From Streptomyces tsukubensis (GTDB taxonomy: Bacteria; Actinomycetota; Actinomycetes; Streptomycetales; Streptomycetaceae): a stretch of DNA of 64,000 nucleotides. Every line of letters begins with the position of its first letter. Position 1 is the first letter of the stretch. A program made the translations under genes and the position numbers. This document shows positions 38,369 to 47,239 of the stretch, in pieces. Where the stretch lies: the NCBI RefSeq assembly GCF_009296025.1, contig NZ_CP045178.1, positions 6,696,001 through 6,760,000 of the forward strand. The letters are read 5' to 3'. Below the pieces are notes generated by a model. It made no database searches. It had not been told where the DNA came from and saw only the letters and a list, made by a program, of their open reading frames with translations.

Positions 38369-39582
38369 TTGGTGCCCTCCCAAAGGGGGTTCTCCCAGAT
38401 CACGGTCGCGCCCATGCCGAAGCCGACGCACATGGTCGTCACGCCGTAGTGGACCTCGGGCTGCTCCTCGAACTGCCGGGCGAGCTGAGTCATCAGCCGG
38501 ACACCGGAGGAGGCGAGCGGGTGGCCGTAGGCGATGGCGCCGCCGTACTGGTTGACGCGCGGGTCGTCGTCCGCGATGCCGTAGTGGTCGAGGAAGGCCA
38601 GCACCTGCACGGCGAAGGCCTCGTTGATCTCGAAGAGGCCGATGTCCTCGATGGAGAGCCCCGCCTTGGCGAGCGCCTTCTCGGTCGCGGGGATCGGGCC
38701 GTACCCCATCACCTCGGGCTCGACGCCCGCGAAGGCGTACGAGACCAGCCGCATCTTGACGGGCAGGCCGTTCTCGCGCGCGAACTCCTCCGAGGCGATC
38801 AGGGAGGCGGTGGCGCCGTCGTTGAGCCCCGCCGCGTTGCCCGCGGTGACCCTCCCGTGCGGACGGAACGGCGTCTTCAGACCCGCCAGCATCTCCAGCG
38901 TCGTCCCCGGACGCATCGGCTCGTCCGCGGTGGCGAGCCCCCAGCCGGTTTCCCCGGCCTCGGGGCTGGTGCGGCGGATCGAGACCGGCACCAGGTCCTG
39001 CTGGATCTTGCCGTTGGCGTACGCCTTGGCCGCCTTCTCCTGCGAACGGACCGCGTACGCGTCCGCGCGCTCCTTCGTCAGGTGCGGGAAGCGGTCGTGC
39101 AGGTTCTCCGCGGTCATGCCCATGAAAAGGGCCGACTCGTCCACCAGCTTCTCGGAGACGAACCGGGGGTTGGGGTCGACGCCCTCACCCATCGGGTGCC
39201 TGCCCATGTGCTCGACACCGCCGGCGATCACGGCGTCGTACGCGCCGAAGGCGATGGACCCGGCCGTGGACGTCACGGCGGTCAGCGCGCCCGCGCACAT
39301 GCGGTCGATCGAGTAGCCGGGTACGGACTGCGGGAGCCCGGCGAGGATGCCCGCCGTACGGCCGAGGGTGAGTCCCTGGTCGCCGATCTGGGTGGTCGCG
39401 GCGACGGCGACCTCGTCGATCTTGGCCGGGTCGAGGTCCGGGTTGCGGCGCAGCAGCTCCCGGATCGCCTTCACGACGAGATCGTCGGCCCGGGTCTCGT
39501 GATACATGCCCTTCGGGCCCGCCTTGCCGAACGGGGTGCGGACGCCGTCGACAAAGACGACGTCCCTGATGGTGCGAGGCAC
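38365..39582 (-). CDS. fadA: Acetyl-CoA acyltransferase (thiolase)
   Basis: A 405-residue thiolase. The acylated Cys is in SIDRMCAGALTAV, with EINEAFAVQ, AYGHPLASSGVR and TMCVGFGMGATVIW giving the other catalytic His and Cys. It cleaves 3-ketoacyl-CoA to acetyl-CoA and shortened acyl-CoA. GTG 39582 has GGAGGAG seven bases upstream; the earlier in-frame ATG codons give non-family sequence. It is the first gene of the two-gene fad operon. Confidence 0.95.
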   Translation of the reverse strand: MPRTIRDVVFVDGVRTPFGKAGPKGMYHETRADDLVVKAIRELLRRNPDLDPAKIDEVAVAATTQIGDQGLTLGRTAGILAGLPQSVPGYSIDRMCAGALTAVTSTAGSIAFGAYDAVIAGGVEHMGRHPMGEGVDPNPRFVSEKLVDESALFMGMTAENLHDRFPHLTKERADAYAVRSQEKAAKAYANGKIQQDLVPVSIRRTSPEAGETGWGLATADEPMRPGTTLEMLAGLKTPFRPHGRVTAGNAAGLNDGATASLIASEEFARENGLPVKMRLVSYAFAGVEPEVMGYGPIPATEKALAKAGLSIEDIGLFEINEAFAVQVLAFLDHYGIADDDPRVNQYGGAIAYGHPLASSGVRLMTQLARQFEEQPEVHYGVTTMCVGFGMGATVIWENPLWEGTK

Positions 39583-39868
39583 GTTGGCTCTCCTCCAGGA
39601 TGCGGGATGGCACTGCCGCGCGGCGCGCCGGAGCGCGCTGCTACCCGTCATGCTACTCATCGGTAACTCTGCGGCAAAGGGGTGCACGCCCAATGAACCG
39701 GCAAGGGGCGTACGTCACAGTCGTACGGCGCCCGCGTACGCCTCGGTCCTCGGCCGGGCCGCAGCCCGCGCGCGCCGGTCACCTGCGGCCTTGTGCGGCC
39801 TTGTGCGGGCCGGGCGGCCGAGCGCTTGCGCGACCGCGGGCCGTGCGGGGGGCGGCGGAGAACGCGAG

Positions 39869-39899
39869 GAGGGGACCGGTACGGACGACCGGTCCCCTC
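39869..39899. terminator. Terminator of rnd
   Basis: GAGGGGACCGGT (39869-39880) pairs with ACCGGTCCCCTC (39888-39899), 54 bp past the rnd stop. The remaining 39583-39868 carries the fad promoter and a TGCGGCCTTG duplication at about 39785-39808; nothing else recognised. Confidence 0.8.
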
Positions 39900-39952
39900 T
39901 CGTCCGCGTACGCCGCGGCCCGGCCGGACCACGTGGGTGCGGCCGGGGTTTG

Positions 39953-41227
39953 TCAGGGATGCTCCGCCAGGGCGGTGACCAGTATCGGCGTGACGTGCTC
40001 GACCTGCCAGCGGCGGGCGCCATGGGCAGTGAGCGCCTCCGCGACCGCCTCCGGGGTCACCTCGGCTGGCGGCTCCCAGCACAGGCGGCGGACCGTGTCC
40101 GGCGTGATCAGGTTCTCCTGCGGGAGACCGAGCTGCTCGGCCAGGGCGGAGACCCCCGCGCGGGCCGCCGAGAGCCTCGCCGCGGCGGCCGGGTCCCTGT
40201 CGGGCCAGGCGCGCGGCGGCGGCGGACCGCTCAGCTGCTGGCCGGGCTGCGGCAGCTCGGACTCGGGCAGCGCCCTCGCCCGGTCGATCGCCGCCTGCCA
40301 CTGTTCGAGCTGACGGCGGCCCATGCGGTGGCCGAAGCCCGTCAGGCCGGTCAGGGCGTGCACATGGGGCGGGAGCGCGAGCGCCGCCTCGACGATCGCG
40401 GTGTCACCGAGGACCTTGCCCGGCGAGATGTCGCGGCGCTGTGCCACCTGGTCGCGGGTGGTCCACAGCTCCCTGACGACGGCCATCTGGCGTCTGCGCC
40501 GCACCTTGTGCATACCTGAGGTGCGCCGCCACGGGTCCTTGCGCGGCGGGGCCGGGGGAGCCGAGGCGATGGCGTCGAACTCCTGGTGGGCCCAGTCCAG
40601 CTTGCCCTGCCGGTCCAGCTCCTTCTCCAGGGCGTCGCGGAGATCGACGAGCAGCTCGACGTCGAGCGCGGCGTACCGCAGCCACGGCTCGGGCAGCGGG
40701 CGGGTCGACCAGTCGACGGCGGAGTGGCCCTTCTCCAGGGTGTAGCCGAGGACCCCCTCGACCATGGCGCCGAGGCCGACCCGGGGGAACCCGGCCAGCC
40801 GTCCGGCCAGCTCGGTGTCGAAGAGCAGGGAAGGGATCATGCCTATTTCACGCAGGCACGGAAGATCCTGGGTCGCGGCGTGCAGATCCCACTCCACGTC
40901 CCCGATGGCGGCGCACAGCCCGGAGAGGTCGGGGCAGGCCACGGGGTCGATCAGGGCGGTGCCCGCGCCTTCTCGGCGTAGCTGCACGAGGTAGGCGCGC
41001 TGGCCGTAGCGGTAGCCGGAGGCGCGCTCGGCGTCCACGGCCACCGGGCCTGTGCCCGCCGCGAAGGCGGCGACCACGTCGGCCAGTGCTTCTTCTGTCG
41101 TCACCACAGGGGGAATGCCCTCGCGGGGCTCCAGCAACGGGATCGGCGCCTTTTCGACGTCGTCCGGAGGGGCGCCCCCGGTGGTGCGCAGTGAACTGTC
41201 TGCTGCGGTGTCTTGGGCGTCGGTCAC
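39953..41227 (-). CDS. rnd: Ribonuclease D-like 3'-5' exonuclease
   Basis: A 424-residue DEDD-type exoribonuclease. VAVDAERASGYRYGQRAYLV gives the DxE motif, DLHAATQDLPCL the second Asp, and LRYAALDVELLVDL the Tyr/Asp of motif III. An HRDC domain follows at about 225-300 (VVRELWTTRDQVAQRRDISP), and a C-terminal helical domain ends the protein. It trims tRNA and other RNA 3' ends. Start ATG 41227. Adjacent to fadA on the same strand but separated by a terminator. Confidence 0.92.
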   Translation of the reverse strand: MTDAQDTAADSSLRTTGGAPPDDVEKAPIPLLEPREGIPPVVTTEEALADVVAAFAAGTGPVAVDAERASGYRYGQRAYLVQLRREGAGTALIDPVACPDLSGLCAAIGDVEWDLHAATQDLPCLREIGMIPSLLFDTELAGRLAGFPRVGLGAMVEGVLGYTLEKGHSAVDWSTRPLPEPWLRYAALDVELLVDLRDALEKELDRQGKLDWAHQEFDAIASAPPAPPRKDPWRRTSGMHKVRRRRQMAVVRELWTTRDQVAQRRDISPGKVLGDTAIVEAALALPPHVHALTGLTGFGHRMGRRQLEQWQAAIDRARALPESELPQPGQQLSGPPPPRAWPDRDPAAAARLSAARAGVSALAEQLGLPQENLITPDTVRRLCWEPPAEVTPEAVAEALTAHGARRWQVEHVTPILVTALAEHP

Positions 41228-41303
41228 CTGCCAAGACTATCCGTGGATACGCCGCACCCGTCGACGGAACGTTCCGGCGACGGGTGCGTGCGTGGTATTC
41301 CGG

Positions 41304-41966
41304 TCAGTGGATGATGCCGGTGCGCAGGGCGACGGCGACCATTCCGGCCCGGTCGCCCGTACCGAGCTTGCGCGCGATCCGGGCGAGGTGACTCTTGACG
41401 GTCAGGGCGGACAGGCCCATCGAGACGCCGATGGCCTTGTTGGACTGGCCCTCGGCCACCAATCTCAGCACTTCGACCTCACGGCCGGAGAGCTCGCGGT
41501 AGCCGCCCGGGTGGCTCGGGGCGCCCGGGGGCCTGCGGTGCATTCGGGCCGCCGCCGCACCGATGGGCGCGGCGCCCGGACGGCTGGGGAGCCCGATGTT
41601 GTTGCGGGTGCCGGTGACGACATAGCCCTTGACTCCGCCCGCGAGGGCGTTGCGTACGGCGCCGATGTCGTCGGCGGCGGAGAGGGCGAGGCCATTGGGC
41701 CAGCCCGCGGCTCGGGTCTCGGACAGCAGAGTGAGTCCGGAACCATCTGGAAGGTGGACATCGGCGACGCAGATGTCCCGGGGGCTGCCGACACGAGGAC
41801 GGGCCTCCGCGATGGACGAAGCCTCGATGACATCGCGAACTCCGAGCGCCCACAGATGACGGGTGACGGTGGAGCGGACGCGGGGATCGGCGACGACGAC
41901 CATGGCGGTCGGCTTGTTCGGGCGGTAGGCGACCAGGCTTGCGGGCTGCTCAAGTAGAACTGACAC
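41304..41966 (-). CDS. LuxR-type response regulator, atypical receiver
   Basis: A 220-residue protein with an N-terminal receiver-like domain and a C-terminal LuxR helix-turn-helix (ELSGREVEVLRLVAEGQSNK, then LTVKSHLARIARKLG). The receiver has Asp in CVADVHLPDGSGL at the phosphorylation place, but the acidic pair is reduced to VVADPR and the conserved Lys is not evident in KGYVVTGTRNN. GTG 41966 has AGGAGG four bases before it. No kinase gene is adjacent. The same gene sits between rnd and DUF3000 in other Streptomyces, so it is a conserved orphan regulator. Confidence 0.88.
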   Translation of the reverse strand: MSVLLEQPASLVAYRPNKPTAMVVVADPRVRSTVTRHLWALGVRDVIEASSIAEARPRVGSPRDICVADVHLPDGSGLTLLSETRAAGWPNGLALSAADDIGAVRNALAGGVKGYVVTGTRNNIGLPSRPGAAPIGAAAARMHRRPPGAPSHPGGYRELSGREVEVLRLVAEGQSNKAIGVSMGLSALTVKSHLARIARKLGTGDRAGMVAVALRTGIIH

Positions 41967-42342
41967 CAGGCCTCCTGCTGGGGGTGGCGGGACGGGGCCG
42001 GCTGGGGGAAAGCCGGTACGAACCGTGTTGACTAGGTCAATCAGGTCTTCGGCAGCAAGGTGGTCCGGCTTTAGGGAATGATCACGATTTAGTGAGTAAC
42101 AATTAGGGCGATTAGGACGCACGATCGATCATTAGAAGATCGAAACGAGTCCGTGAACGTCCGCCCTCGTCCACTCCCCGGTCCTTTTGGGGCGTGCTTG
42201 CCGCAGTCGATACGCGTTCGGTATATGCCGGATTGGCTCCACCCTCCGCGCACGACCGGTATTTCCCCACCTTTACCGAACAGCCCTCATTGTCCGTCCC
42301 TCCTGCGGGTGGTTTAGCGGATGGCCGCCCTGGAGACTGGAA
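41967..42342. promoter_or_regulatory. Upstream region of the response regulator gene
   Basis: A 376-bp gap that includes an AT-rich block at 42060-42140. TTGACTAGGTCAA (42028-42040) is a perfect 13-bp palindrome 62 bp upstream of the gene and may be an operator or hold its -35. No gene was seen. Confidence 0.45.
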
Positions 42343-42379
42343 GCGCGCCGCCCCACCCCCTGGGGGCGGAACGGCGCGC
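42343..42379 (-). terminator. Terminator of the DUF3000 gene
   Basis: GCGCGCCG (42343-42350) pairs with CGGCGCGC (42372-42379), and CCCC/GGGG runs inside extend the stem. It lies 18 bp after the DUF3000 stop. Confidence 0.75.
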
Positions 42380-42396
42380 ATGGGCGGGCGGCCGGG

Positions 42397-43062
42397 TCAC
42401 GGAGTGCTGCGGGGGCCCCTGCGCTGAGGGAGGGAGACCACGGAGGCCTCGCCCGGAGCGGTGGCCGGCGGCAGCCCGGCGATCTGTGAGAGCAGGTCGC
42501 ACCAGCCCGCGAGGTGTGCGGCCGTGTCGGGCACGCCGTCATGCCCCTCCAGGGGTGTCCAGGACGCCCTGATCTCGATCTGGGACGCGGGTGGTCTGTC
42601 GTCGAGCCCGCCGAAATAGTGCGAGGCGGCGCGCGTGACCGTGCCGCTCGCCTCGCCGTACGAGAGGCCGCGGGCCTCCAGCGCGCCGGTCAGCCAGGAC
42701 CAGCAGACCTCGGGGAGCAGCGGATCGGCGGCCATCTCGGCTTCCAGCTCCGCCCGTACCAGCGTCACCAGCCGGAAGGTTCCATTCCATGCCTCGTGCC
42801 CCGCCGGGTCGTGCAGCAGCACCAGCCGGCCGTCGGCCAGGTCCTCCTCGCCGTCGACCACGGCGGCCTCCAGTGCGTACGCGTACGGCGCGAGCCGCTG
42901 GGGTGGTCTCGCCGGATCGATCTCGATCTCCGGCCGCGGTCGTGCACCTCGCAGCGCCTCGACGGCAGCACGGAAGGGCACGGGCGCGGAATTCGCCCTG
43001 TTTTCCTCCGAGTTGCCTGATTCGTCAGCGCCGTCCGCCCGTCGTCCCTGTGCCGCAGCCAT
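42397..43062 (-). CDS. DUF3000 family protein
   Basis: A 221-residue soluble protein typical of actinomycetes, function unknown. PFRAAVEALRGARPRPEIEI, LAPYAYALEAAVVDG and CWSWLTGALEARGLSYGEAS are family-like blocks; the two ends are disordered. It is divergent from hemE with 161 bp between starts, an arrangement kept across Streptomyces, so the two may share control, but no role in haem synthesis is shown. Confidence 0.88.
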   Translation of the reverse strand: MAAAQGRRADGADESGNSEENRANSAPVPFRAAVEALRGARPRPEIEIDPARPPQRLAPYAYALEAAVVDGEEDLADGRLVLLHDPAGHEAWNGTFRLVTLVRAELEAEMAADPLLPEVCWSWLTGALEARGLSYGEASGTVTRAASHYFGGLDDRPPASQIEIRASWTPLEGHDGVPDTAAHLAGWCDLLSQIAGLPPATAPGEASVVSLPQRRGPRSTP

Positions 43063-43223
43063 GCGGGGAAGGTTAAGCGGAACGGAGGTCGGGCGTGGGG
43101 AGGGACACCCCTTGGACAGTGATGGAGATCAGCGGAGCGGACGGATCCCCAGAGCCGGAGGTGCGGGTGGTCGGTGCGGGGTGGGCGGGACAGTGAGCGG
43201 ACCGCTCGTGGGAAACTTCCCCC

Positions 43224-44291
43224 GTGAGTGTCAACGACCGCCCGACGGGCCAGCAGACAGCAACATACGACTCCGCTTTCCTCAAGGCGTGCAGGCGTGA
43301 GCCCGTGCCGCACACGCCGGTCTGGTTCATGCGTCAGGCGGGCCGTTCACTGCCCGAGTACCACAAGGTGCGCGAAGGCATCCCGATGCTGGAGTCGTGC
43401 ACACGGCCCGAGCTGGTCGCCGAGATCACCCTCCAGCCGGTGCGCAGGCACCGCGTGGACGCGGCGGTCTACTTCAGTGACATCGTGATCCCGCTGAAGG
43501 CCATCGGCCTCGACCTGGACATCAAGCCCGGTGTGGGCCCCGTGGTGGCCGAGCCCATCCGCACCCGCGCCGACCTGGCCAGGCTGCGCGACCTCACCCC
43601 CGAGGACGTCTGGTATGTCACCGAGGCGATGGGGCTCCTCACCGCCGAACTCGGCGCTACGCCGCTCATCGGCTTCGCGGGGGCGCCCTTCACCCTCGCC
43701 AGCTACCTCATCGAGGGCGGACCCTCCCGCAACCACGAGCACACCAAGGCCATGATGTACGGCGACCCGGAACTCTGGGCCGACCTGCTCGACCGGCTCG
43801 CCGACATCACCGCCGCCTTCCTGAAGGTCCAGATCGAGGCCGGCGCCTCCGCCGTGCAACTCTTCGACTCCTGGGTCGGCGCCCTCAGCCCCGCCGACTA
43901 CCGCCGTCAGGTGATGCCGGCCTCGTCGAAGGTCTTCGCCGCCGTCGCCTCCTACGGGGTCCCCCGTATCCACTTCGGTGTCGGCACCGGCGAACTGCTC
44001 GGCCTCATGGGCGAGGCCGGCGCCGATGTGGTCGGCGTCGACTGGCGCGTCCCGCTGGACGAGGCCGCCCGCCGGGTGGGCCCCGGCAAGGCGCTCCAGG
44101 GCAATCTGGACCCCGCCGTGCTCTACGCCCCCCGCGAGGCCGTCGAGGCGAAGACCGGGGAGGTGCTCGACGCCGCCGCCGGTCTTGAGGGCCACATCTT
44201 CAACCTCGGCCACGGCGTACTGCCCACGATGTCGCCCGACGCGCTGACCCGGCTCGTCGAGGACGTGCACACGCGCACCGAACGCCGCTGA
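43224..44291 (+). CDS. hemE: Uroporphyrinogen decarboxylase
   Basis: A 355-residue enzyme that converts uroporphyrinogen III to coproporphyrinogen III by removing four carboxyl groups. Signatures are [20 protein letters not shown] with the substrate-binding Arg residues, [19 protein letters not shown] and [10 protein letters not shown] at the end. GTG 43224 gives the standard N-terminus. It feeds the coproporphyrin branch completed by hemY and hemQ 3-5 kb downstream. Confidence 0.96.
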   Translation: MSVNDRPTGQQTATYDSAFLKACRREPVPHTPVWFMRQAGRSLPEYHKVREGIPMLESCTRPELVAEITLQPVRRHRVDAAVYFSDIVIPLKAIGLDLDIKPGVGPVVAEPIRTRADLARLRDLTPEDVWYVTEAMGLLTAELGATPLIGFAGAPFTLASYLIEGGPSRNHEHTKAMMYGDPELWADLLDRLADITAAFLKVQIEAGASAVQLFDSWVGALSPADYRRQVMPASSKVFAAVASYGVPRIHFGVGTGELLGLMGEAGADVVGVDWRVPLDEAARRVGPGKALQGNLDPAVLYAPREAVEAKTGEVLDAAAGLEGHIFNLGHGVLPTMSPDALTRLVEDVHTRTERR

Positions 44292-44320
44292 GTTCGCTGC
44301 GACGCGAAGTCGCGGGCGAG

Positions 44321-44353
44321 GGTGGCCGCCCCGGTGTTTCCGGGGCGGCCACC
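44321..44353. terminator. Terminator of hemE
   Basis: GGTGGCCGCCCCGG (44321-44334) pairs exactly with CCGGGGCGGCCACC (44340-44353) around TGTTT. It lies between converging genes and may serve both; 44354-44472 shows only looser GC-rich repeats. Confidence 0.85.
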
Positions 44354-44472
44354 GTGTTCTTCCGGGGCGGCACCCGCACTTTCCGGGACAGCCCCTGGTC
44401 CTGCGGGACGGTCACCGGTTCCCCGGCTACGGTCATCGGCTTCCGGGTACGGCCCCCGCCGAGCCCAGGTGG

Positions 44473-45849
44473 TCAGGTGTGGTCCGCCGCCACCGCGCGT
44501 ACCGCCTTGCGGGCCGCCACGAGCACCGGGTCCCAGACCGGTGAGAACGGCGGGGCGTAGCCGAGGTCGAGTGTCGTCATCCGCTCGACCGTCATCCCCG
44601 CGGTGAGCGCCACCGCGGCCACGTCGACCCGCTTGCCCGCGCCCTCGCGCCCCACGATCTGAGTGCCGAGCAGCCGTCCCGTCCGGCGCTCCGCCAGCAT
44701 CTTCACCGTCATGGTCGCGGCGCCCGGGTAGTAGCCGGCCCTGCTCGTCGACTCGATCGTGACCGTCACGTACTGAAGCCCCGCCGCCTCAGCGTCCTTC
44801 TCCCGCAGCCCCGTGCGGCCGATCTCCAGGTCGCACACCTTGCTGACAGCGGTCCCCACCACACCGGGGAAGGTCGCGTAGCCGCCACCCACGTTGGTGC
44901 CGATGATCTGGCCGTGTTTGTTGGCGTGGGTGCCCAGGGCGATGTGCCTGGTGCTGCCCGACATGATGTCGAGGACCTCCACGCAGTCACCGCCCGCGTA
45001 GATCTCCTCGTGACCGCGCACCCGCATCGCCAGATCCGTGAGCAGTCCGCCCGCGGGGCCGAGCGCCAGCCCCGCCGCCCCGGCGAGGGACGTCTCAGGG
45101 CGCACCCCGATGCCGAGGACCACCACGTCCGCCGGATACTCGGCCGCCTCCGTGCGCACCGCTCGCACCCGGCCGTCGTCGCCGGTCAGCAGTTCGGTGA
45201 CGGCGGCGTCGTTCACCATCGTGATGCCCATGCCCGTCATCGCGTCGCCGACCAGGTGGCCCATGTCCGGGTCGAGTGTCGACATCGGCTGGCCGGCGCG
45301 GTTGACCATGGTGACGTCGTAGCCCTTGCGGATCAGGGCCTCCGCCATCTCCACGCCGATGTAGCCGGCGCCCACGACGACGGCGCGCAGGCCGGCCGTG
45401 GCCCGCAGCGACGCGAGCAGCGTCTCGCCGTCGCCGAGCGTCTGCACCCCGTGCACGCCGGGCGCGTCGATCCCGGGCAGCTGCGGCCTGATCGGCCGTG
45501 CGCCCGTCGCGATGACGAGGTGGTCGTAGGAGGTCCAGTACTCCTCCCCCGAGTCGACGGAGCGGGCGCGCACCCTGCGTCCCTCCGTGTCGATCTCTGT
45601 CACCTCGGTGCCGGTGCGCAGATCGATACCGCGTTTCCTGTGCTCCTCGGGCGACCGCGCGATCAGCCCGTCGGGCCCGTCGACGTCGCCTCCCACCCAG
45701 TAGGGGATACCGCACGCGGAGTACGACGTGAAGCGCCCCCGTTCGAAGGCGACGATCTCCAGTTCCTCCTGCCCCTTGAGCCTGCGGGCCTGCGACGCGG
45801 CGGACATGCCCGTCGCGTCGCCTCCGATGACGACCAGTCGTTCACTCAT
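44473..45849 (-). CDS. CoA-disulfide reductase/NADH oxidase-like flavoprotein
   Basis: A 458-residue FAD/NAD(P) disulfide oxidoreductase. FAD motif VIGGDATGMSAASQARRL, the single redox Cys in SYSACGIPYWVGG as in CoA-disulfide reductases and Nox enzymes, NAD motif VVVGAGYIGVEMAEAL, second FAD motif YAGGDCVEV and a dimerisation domain. The usual GGxAAG start reads GGDATG. It could reduce CoA disulfide, persulfide or oxygen. ATG 45849 is used; GTG 45855 is close. It is followed upstream, on the same strand, by the DUF4349 gene with 9 bp between. Confidence 0.88.
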   Translation of the reverse strand: MSERLVVIGGDATGMSAASQARRLKGQEELEIVAFERGRFTSYSACGIPYWVGGDVDGPDGLIARSPEEHRKRGIDLRTGTEVTEIDTEGRRVRARSVDSGEEYWTSYDHLVIATGARPIRPQLPGIDAPGVHGVQTLGDGETLLASLRATAGLRAVVVGAGYIGVEMAEALIRKGYDVTMVNRAGQPMSTLDPDMGHLVGDAMTGMGITMVNDAAVTELLTGDDGRVRAVRTEAAEYPADVVVLGIGVRPETSLAGAAGLALGPAGGLLTDLAMRVRGHEEIYAGGDCVEVLDIMSGSTRHIALGTHANKHGQIIGTNVGGGYATFPGVVGTAVSKVCDLEIGRTGLREKDAEAAGLQYVTVTIESTSRAGYYPGAATMTVKMLAERRTGRLLGTQIVGREGAGKRVDVAAVALTAGMTVERMTTLDLGYAPPFSPVWDPVLVAARKAVRAVAADHT

Positions 45850-45858
45850 AGGCACACG

Positions 45859-47058
45859 CTACGTGCGGCGGCCCGGTGCTTCCCCGCCCTCGTCGCCGCC
45901 ACGTGGGTGGGGTTCCGCCTCGTCCGCGCCCGTCCGCCCGGTCCCGCCGGGGCCGGCCGGCTCCGCCGGTCCGGCGGACGCGACGGGCTCCGGCGTCGCG
46001 CCGCCGCGTGGCTCGGCGAGGGCGTGCCACGCGGGCGAGGCCCCGGCGGCCGCGGGGCGGGCGCGCCGGGGCAGACGCCCACGGAACAGCCGCCACAGCA
46101 CCAGCGTCACGGCCCCCGCCGCGAGGAACGGCAGCGCCGCCCCGACAGCGAGCGCCACACCGCGCGCGATCGTCACGAAGACGTCCCAGCCGCCGCCCAG
46201 CGCGTCGGTGAAGCCGCTCTCCTCCTCGTGCCCGCCTGGCGCCGTACCCGCCCTCTGCGACAGCCGCAGCGTGATCGTGGCCATGCTGGTGCGGTCCTTC
46301 AGCGACGCCTGCCGGGCCAGCAGCGATTCGAGGTCCGCCTCACGGGTACTCAGTTCGCCCTCAAGGGCCACGACGTCGCTGATCCTCTTCGCGTCGTCCA
46401 TCAGCGCCCGGACCCGTGCCACGCTCGCCCGCTGGGACTCGACCCGGCTGTCCACGTCCACCACCTGCTCGGAGACGTCCCGCGCCTTGACCTTTCGCTC
46501 GACAAGGGTGCCTGTGCCCGCGAGTGCGGCCAGCACCTCGTCGTAGGAGGACCGAGGGACGCGCAGCACGATCCGTGAACTCTCCCGTCCCTCCCCGTCC
46601 CTGTCCGTGGTCTCGTCGCCGACGATCCCGCCCGCGTCCCGCGCCGCCGCACGGGCGGCGTCCAGGGCGTCGGCCACATCCTTGACCCGGACCCTCAGGG
46701 AGGCGGTGCGGATGAGGTGCGTACCCGCCGCGTCCGGCAGCCGGCCGGCCGTCCTCCCGTCCGCGCGCCCGACCGACTCCCGCGCCGCCGAGCCCGGTCG
46801 CTCCGCCCCCGGCCCCGCCGCGCCCCCTTTCCCGTCGTCGCCCGCGGCGGGCCGCCCCGCCCTGGAGTCGCCGCCCGCGTCGCCGTCCCCACTCGCCCCG
46901 CCGCCCGAACAGCCCGCCACGGCCAGCGCCCCGGCCAGCAGCATCCCGGCGAGGGCCCGCGCCCCGCGCCCGGCGACCGGCCCCCCGCGCACCCGCGCCG
47001 TACCGGGCTCGCCCCACCCGCTCGCGCCGTACACCGGCGCCGGTCGCACACTTCGCAC
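45859..47058 (-). CDS. DUF4349 lipoprotein with membrane anchor
   Basis: A 399-residue envelope protein. A basic N-terminus, signal GMLLAGALAVAGCSGG with a lipobox Cys, a 60-residue Gly/Asp/Arg linker, then the DUF4349 domain (LIRTASLRVRVKDVADALDA, RIVLRVPRSSYDEVLAALAG, VDSRVESQRASVARVRALMD), a coiled-coil-like helix, one C-terminal membrane helix and a Pro/Gly-rich cytosolic tail. I take GTG 47058 with GGGGGA upstream, because a longer frame would overlap the divergent hemY start. Function unknown. Tightly linked (9 bp) with the flavoprotein downstream. Confidence 0.8.
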   Translation of the reverse strand: MRSVRPAPVYGASGWGEPGTARVRGGPVAGRGARALAGMLLAGALAVAGCSGGGASGDGDAGGDSRAGRPAAGDDGKGGAAGPGAERPGSAARESVGRADGRTAGRLPDAAGTHLIRTASLRVRVKDVADALDAARAAARDAGGIVGDETTDRDGEGRESSRIVLRVPRSSYDEVLAALAGTGTLVERKVKARDVSEQVVDVDSRVESQRASVARVRALMDDAKRISDVVALEGELSTREADLESLLARQASLKDRTSMATITLRLSQRAGTAPGGHEEESGFTDALGGGWDVFVTIARGVALAVGAALPFLAAGAVTLVLWRLFRGRLPRRARPAAAGASPAWHALAEPRGGATPEPVASAGPAEPAGPGGTGRTGADEAEPHPRGGDEGGEAPGRRT

Positions 47059-47239
47059 AGGTCCCCCAAGGTTTCGCGGCGCGTTGCCTCTTCGGTCGCT
47101 CCTACGACGCGGGGGCCGCGCCGGGGGATCGGGCCGCGCGGTCGCGATGTGGTCACGTTCCGGACTCGTCCCGGTCGCCGCCCGCTCCCGCCCCGAACCG
47201 GAGCCGAGGCCACCGGGCGCTTCTGAGACAGTGGGAACC

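Noticed and set aside
36116..38449. 777-residue frame antisense to fadB
   Set aside because: Mirror frame of a strong beta-oxidation gene; composition is typical of antisense artefacts.
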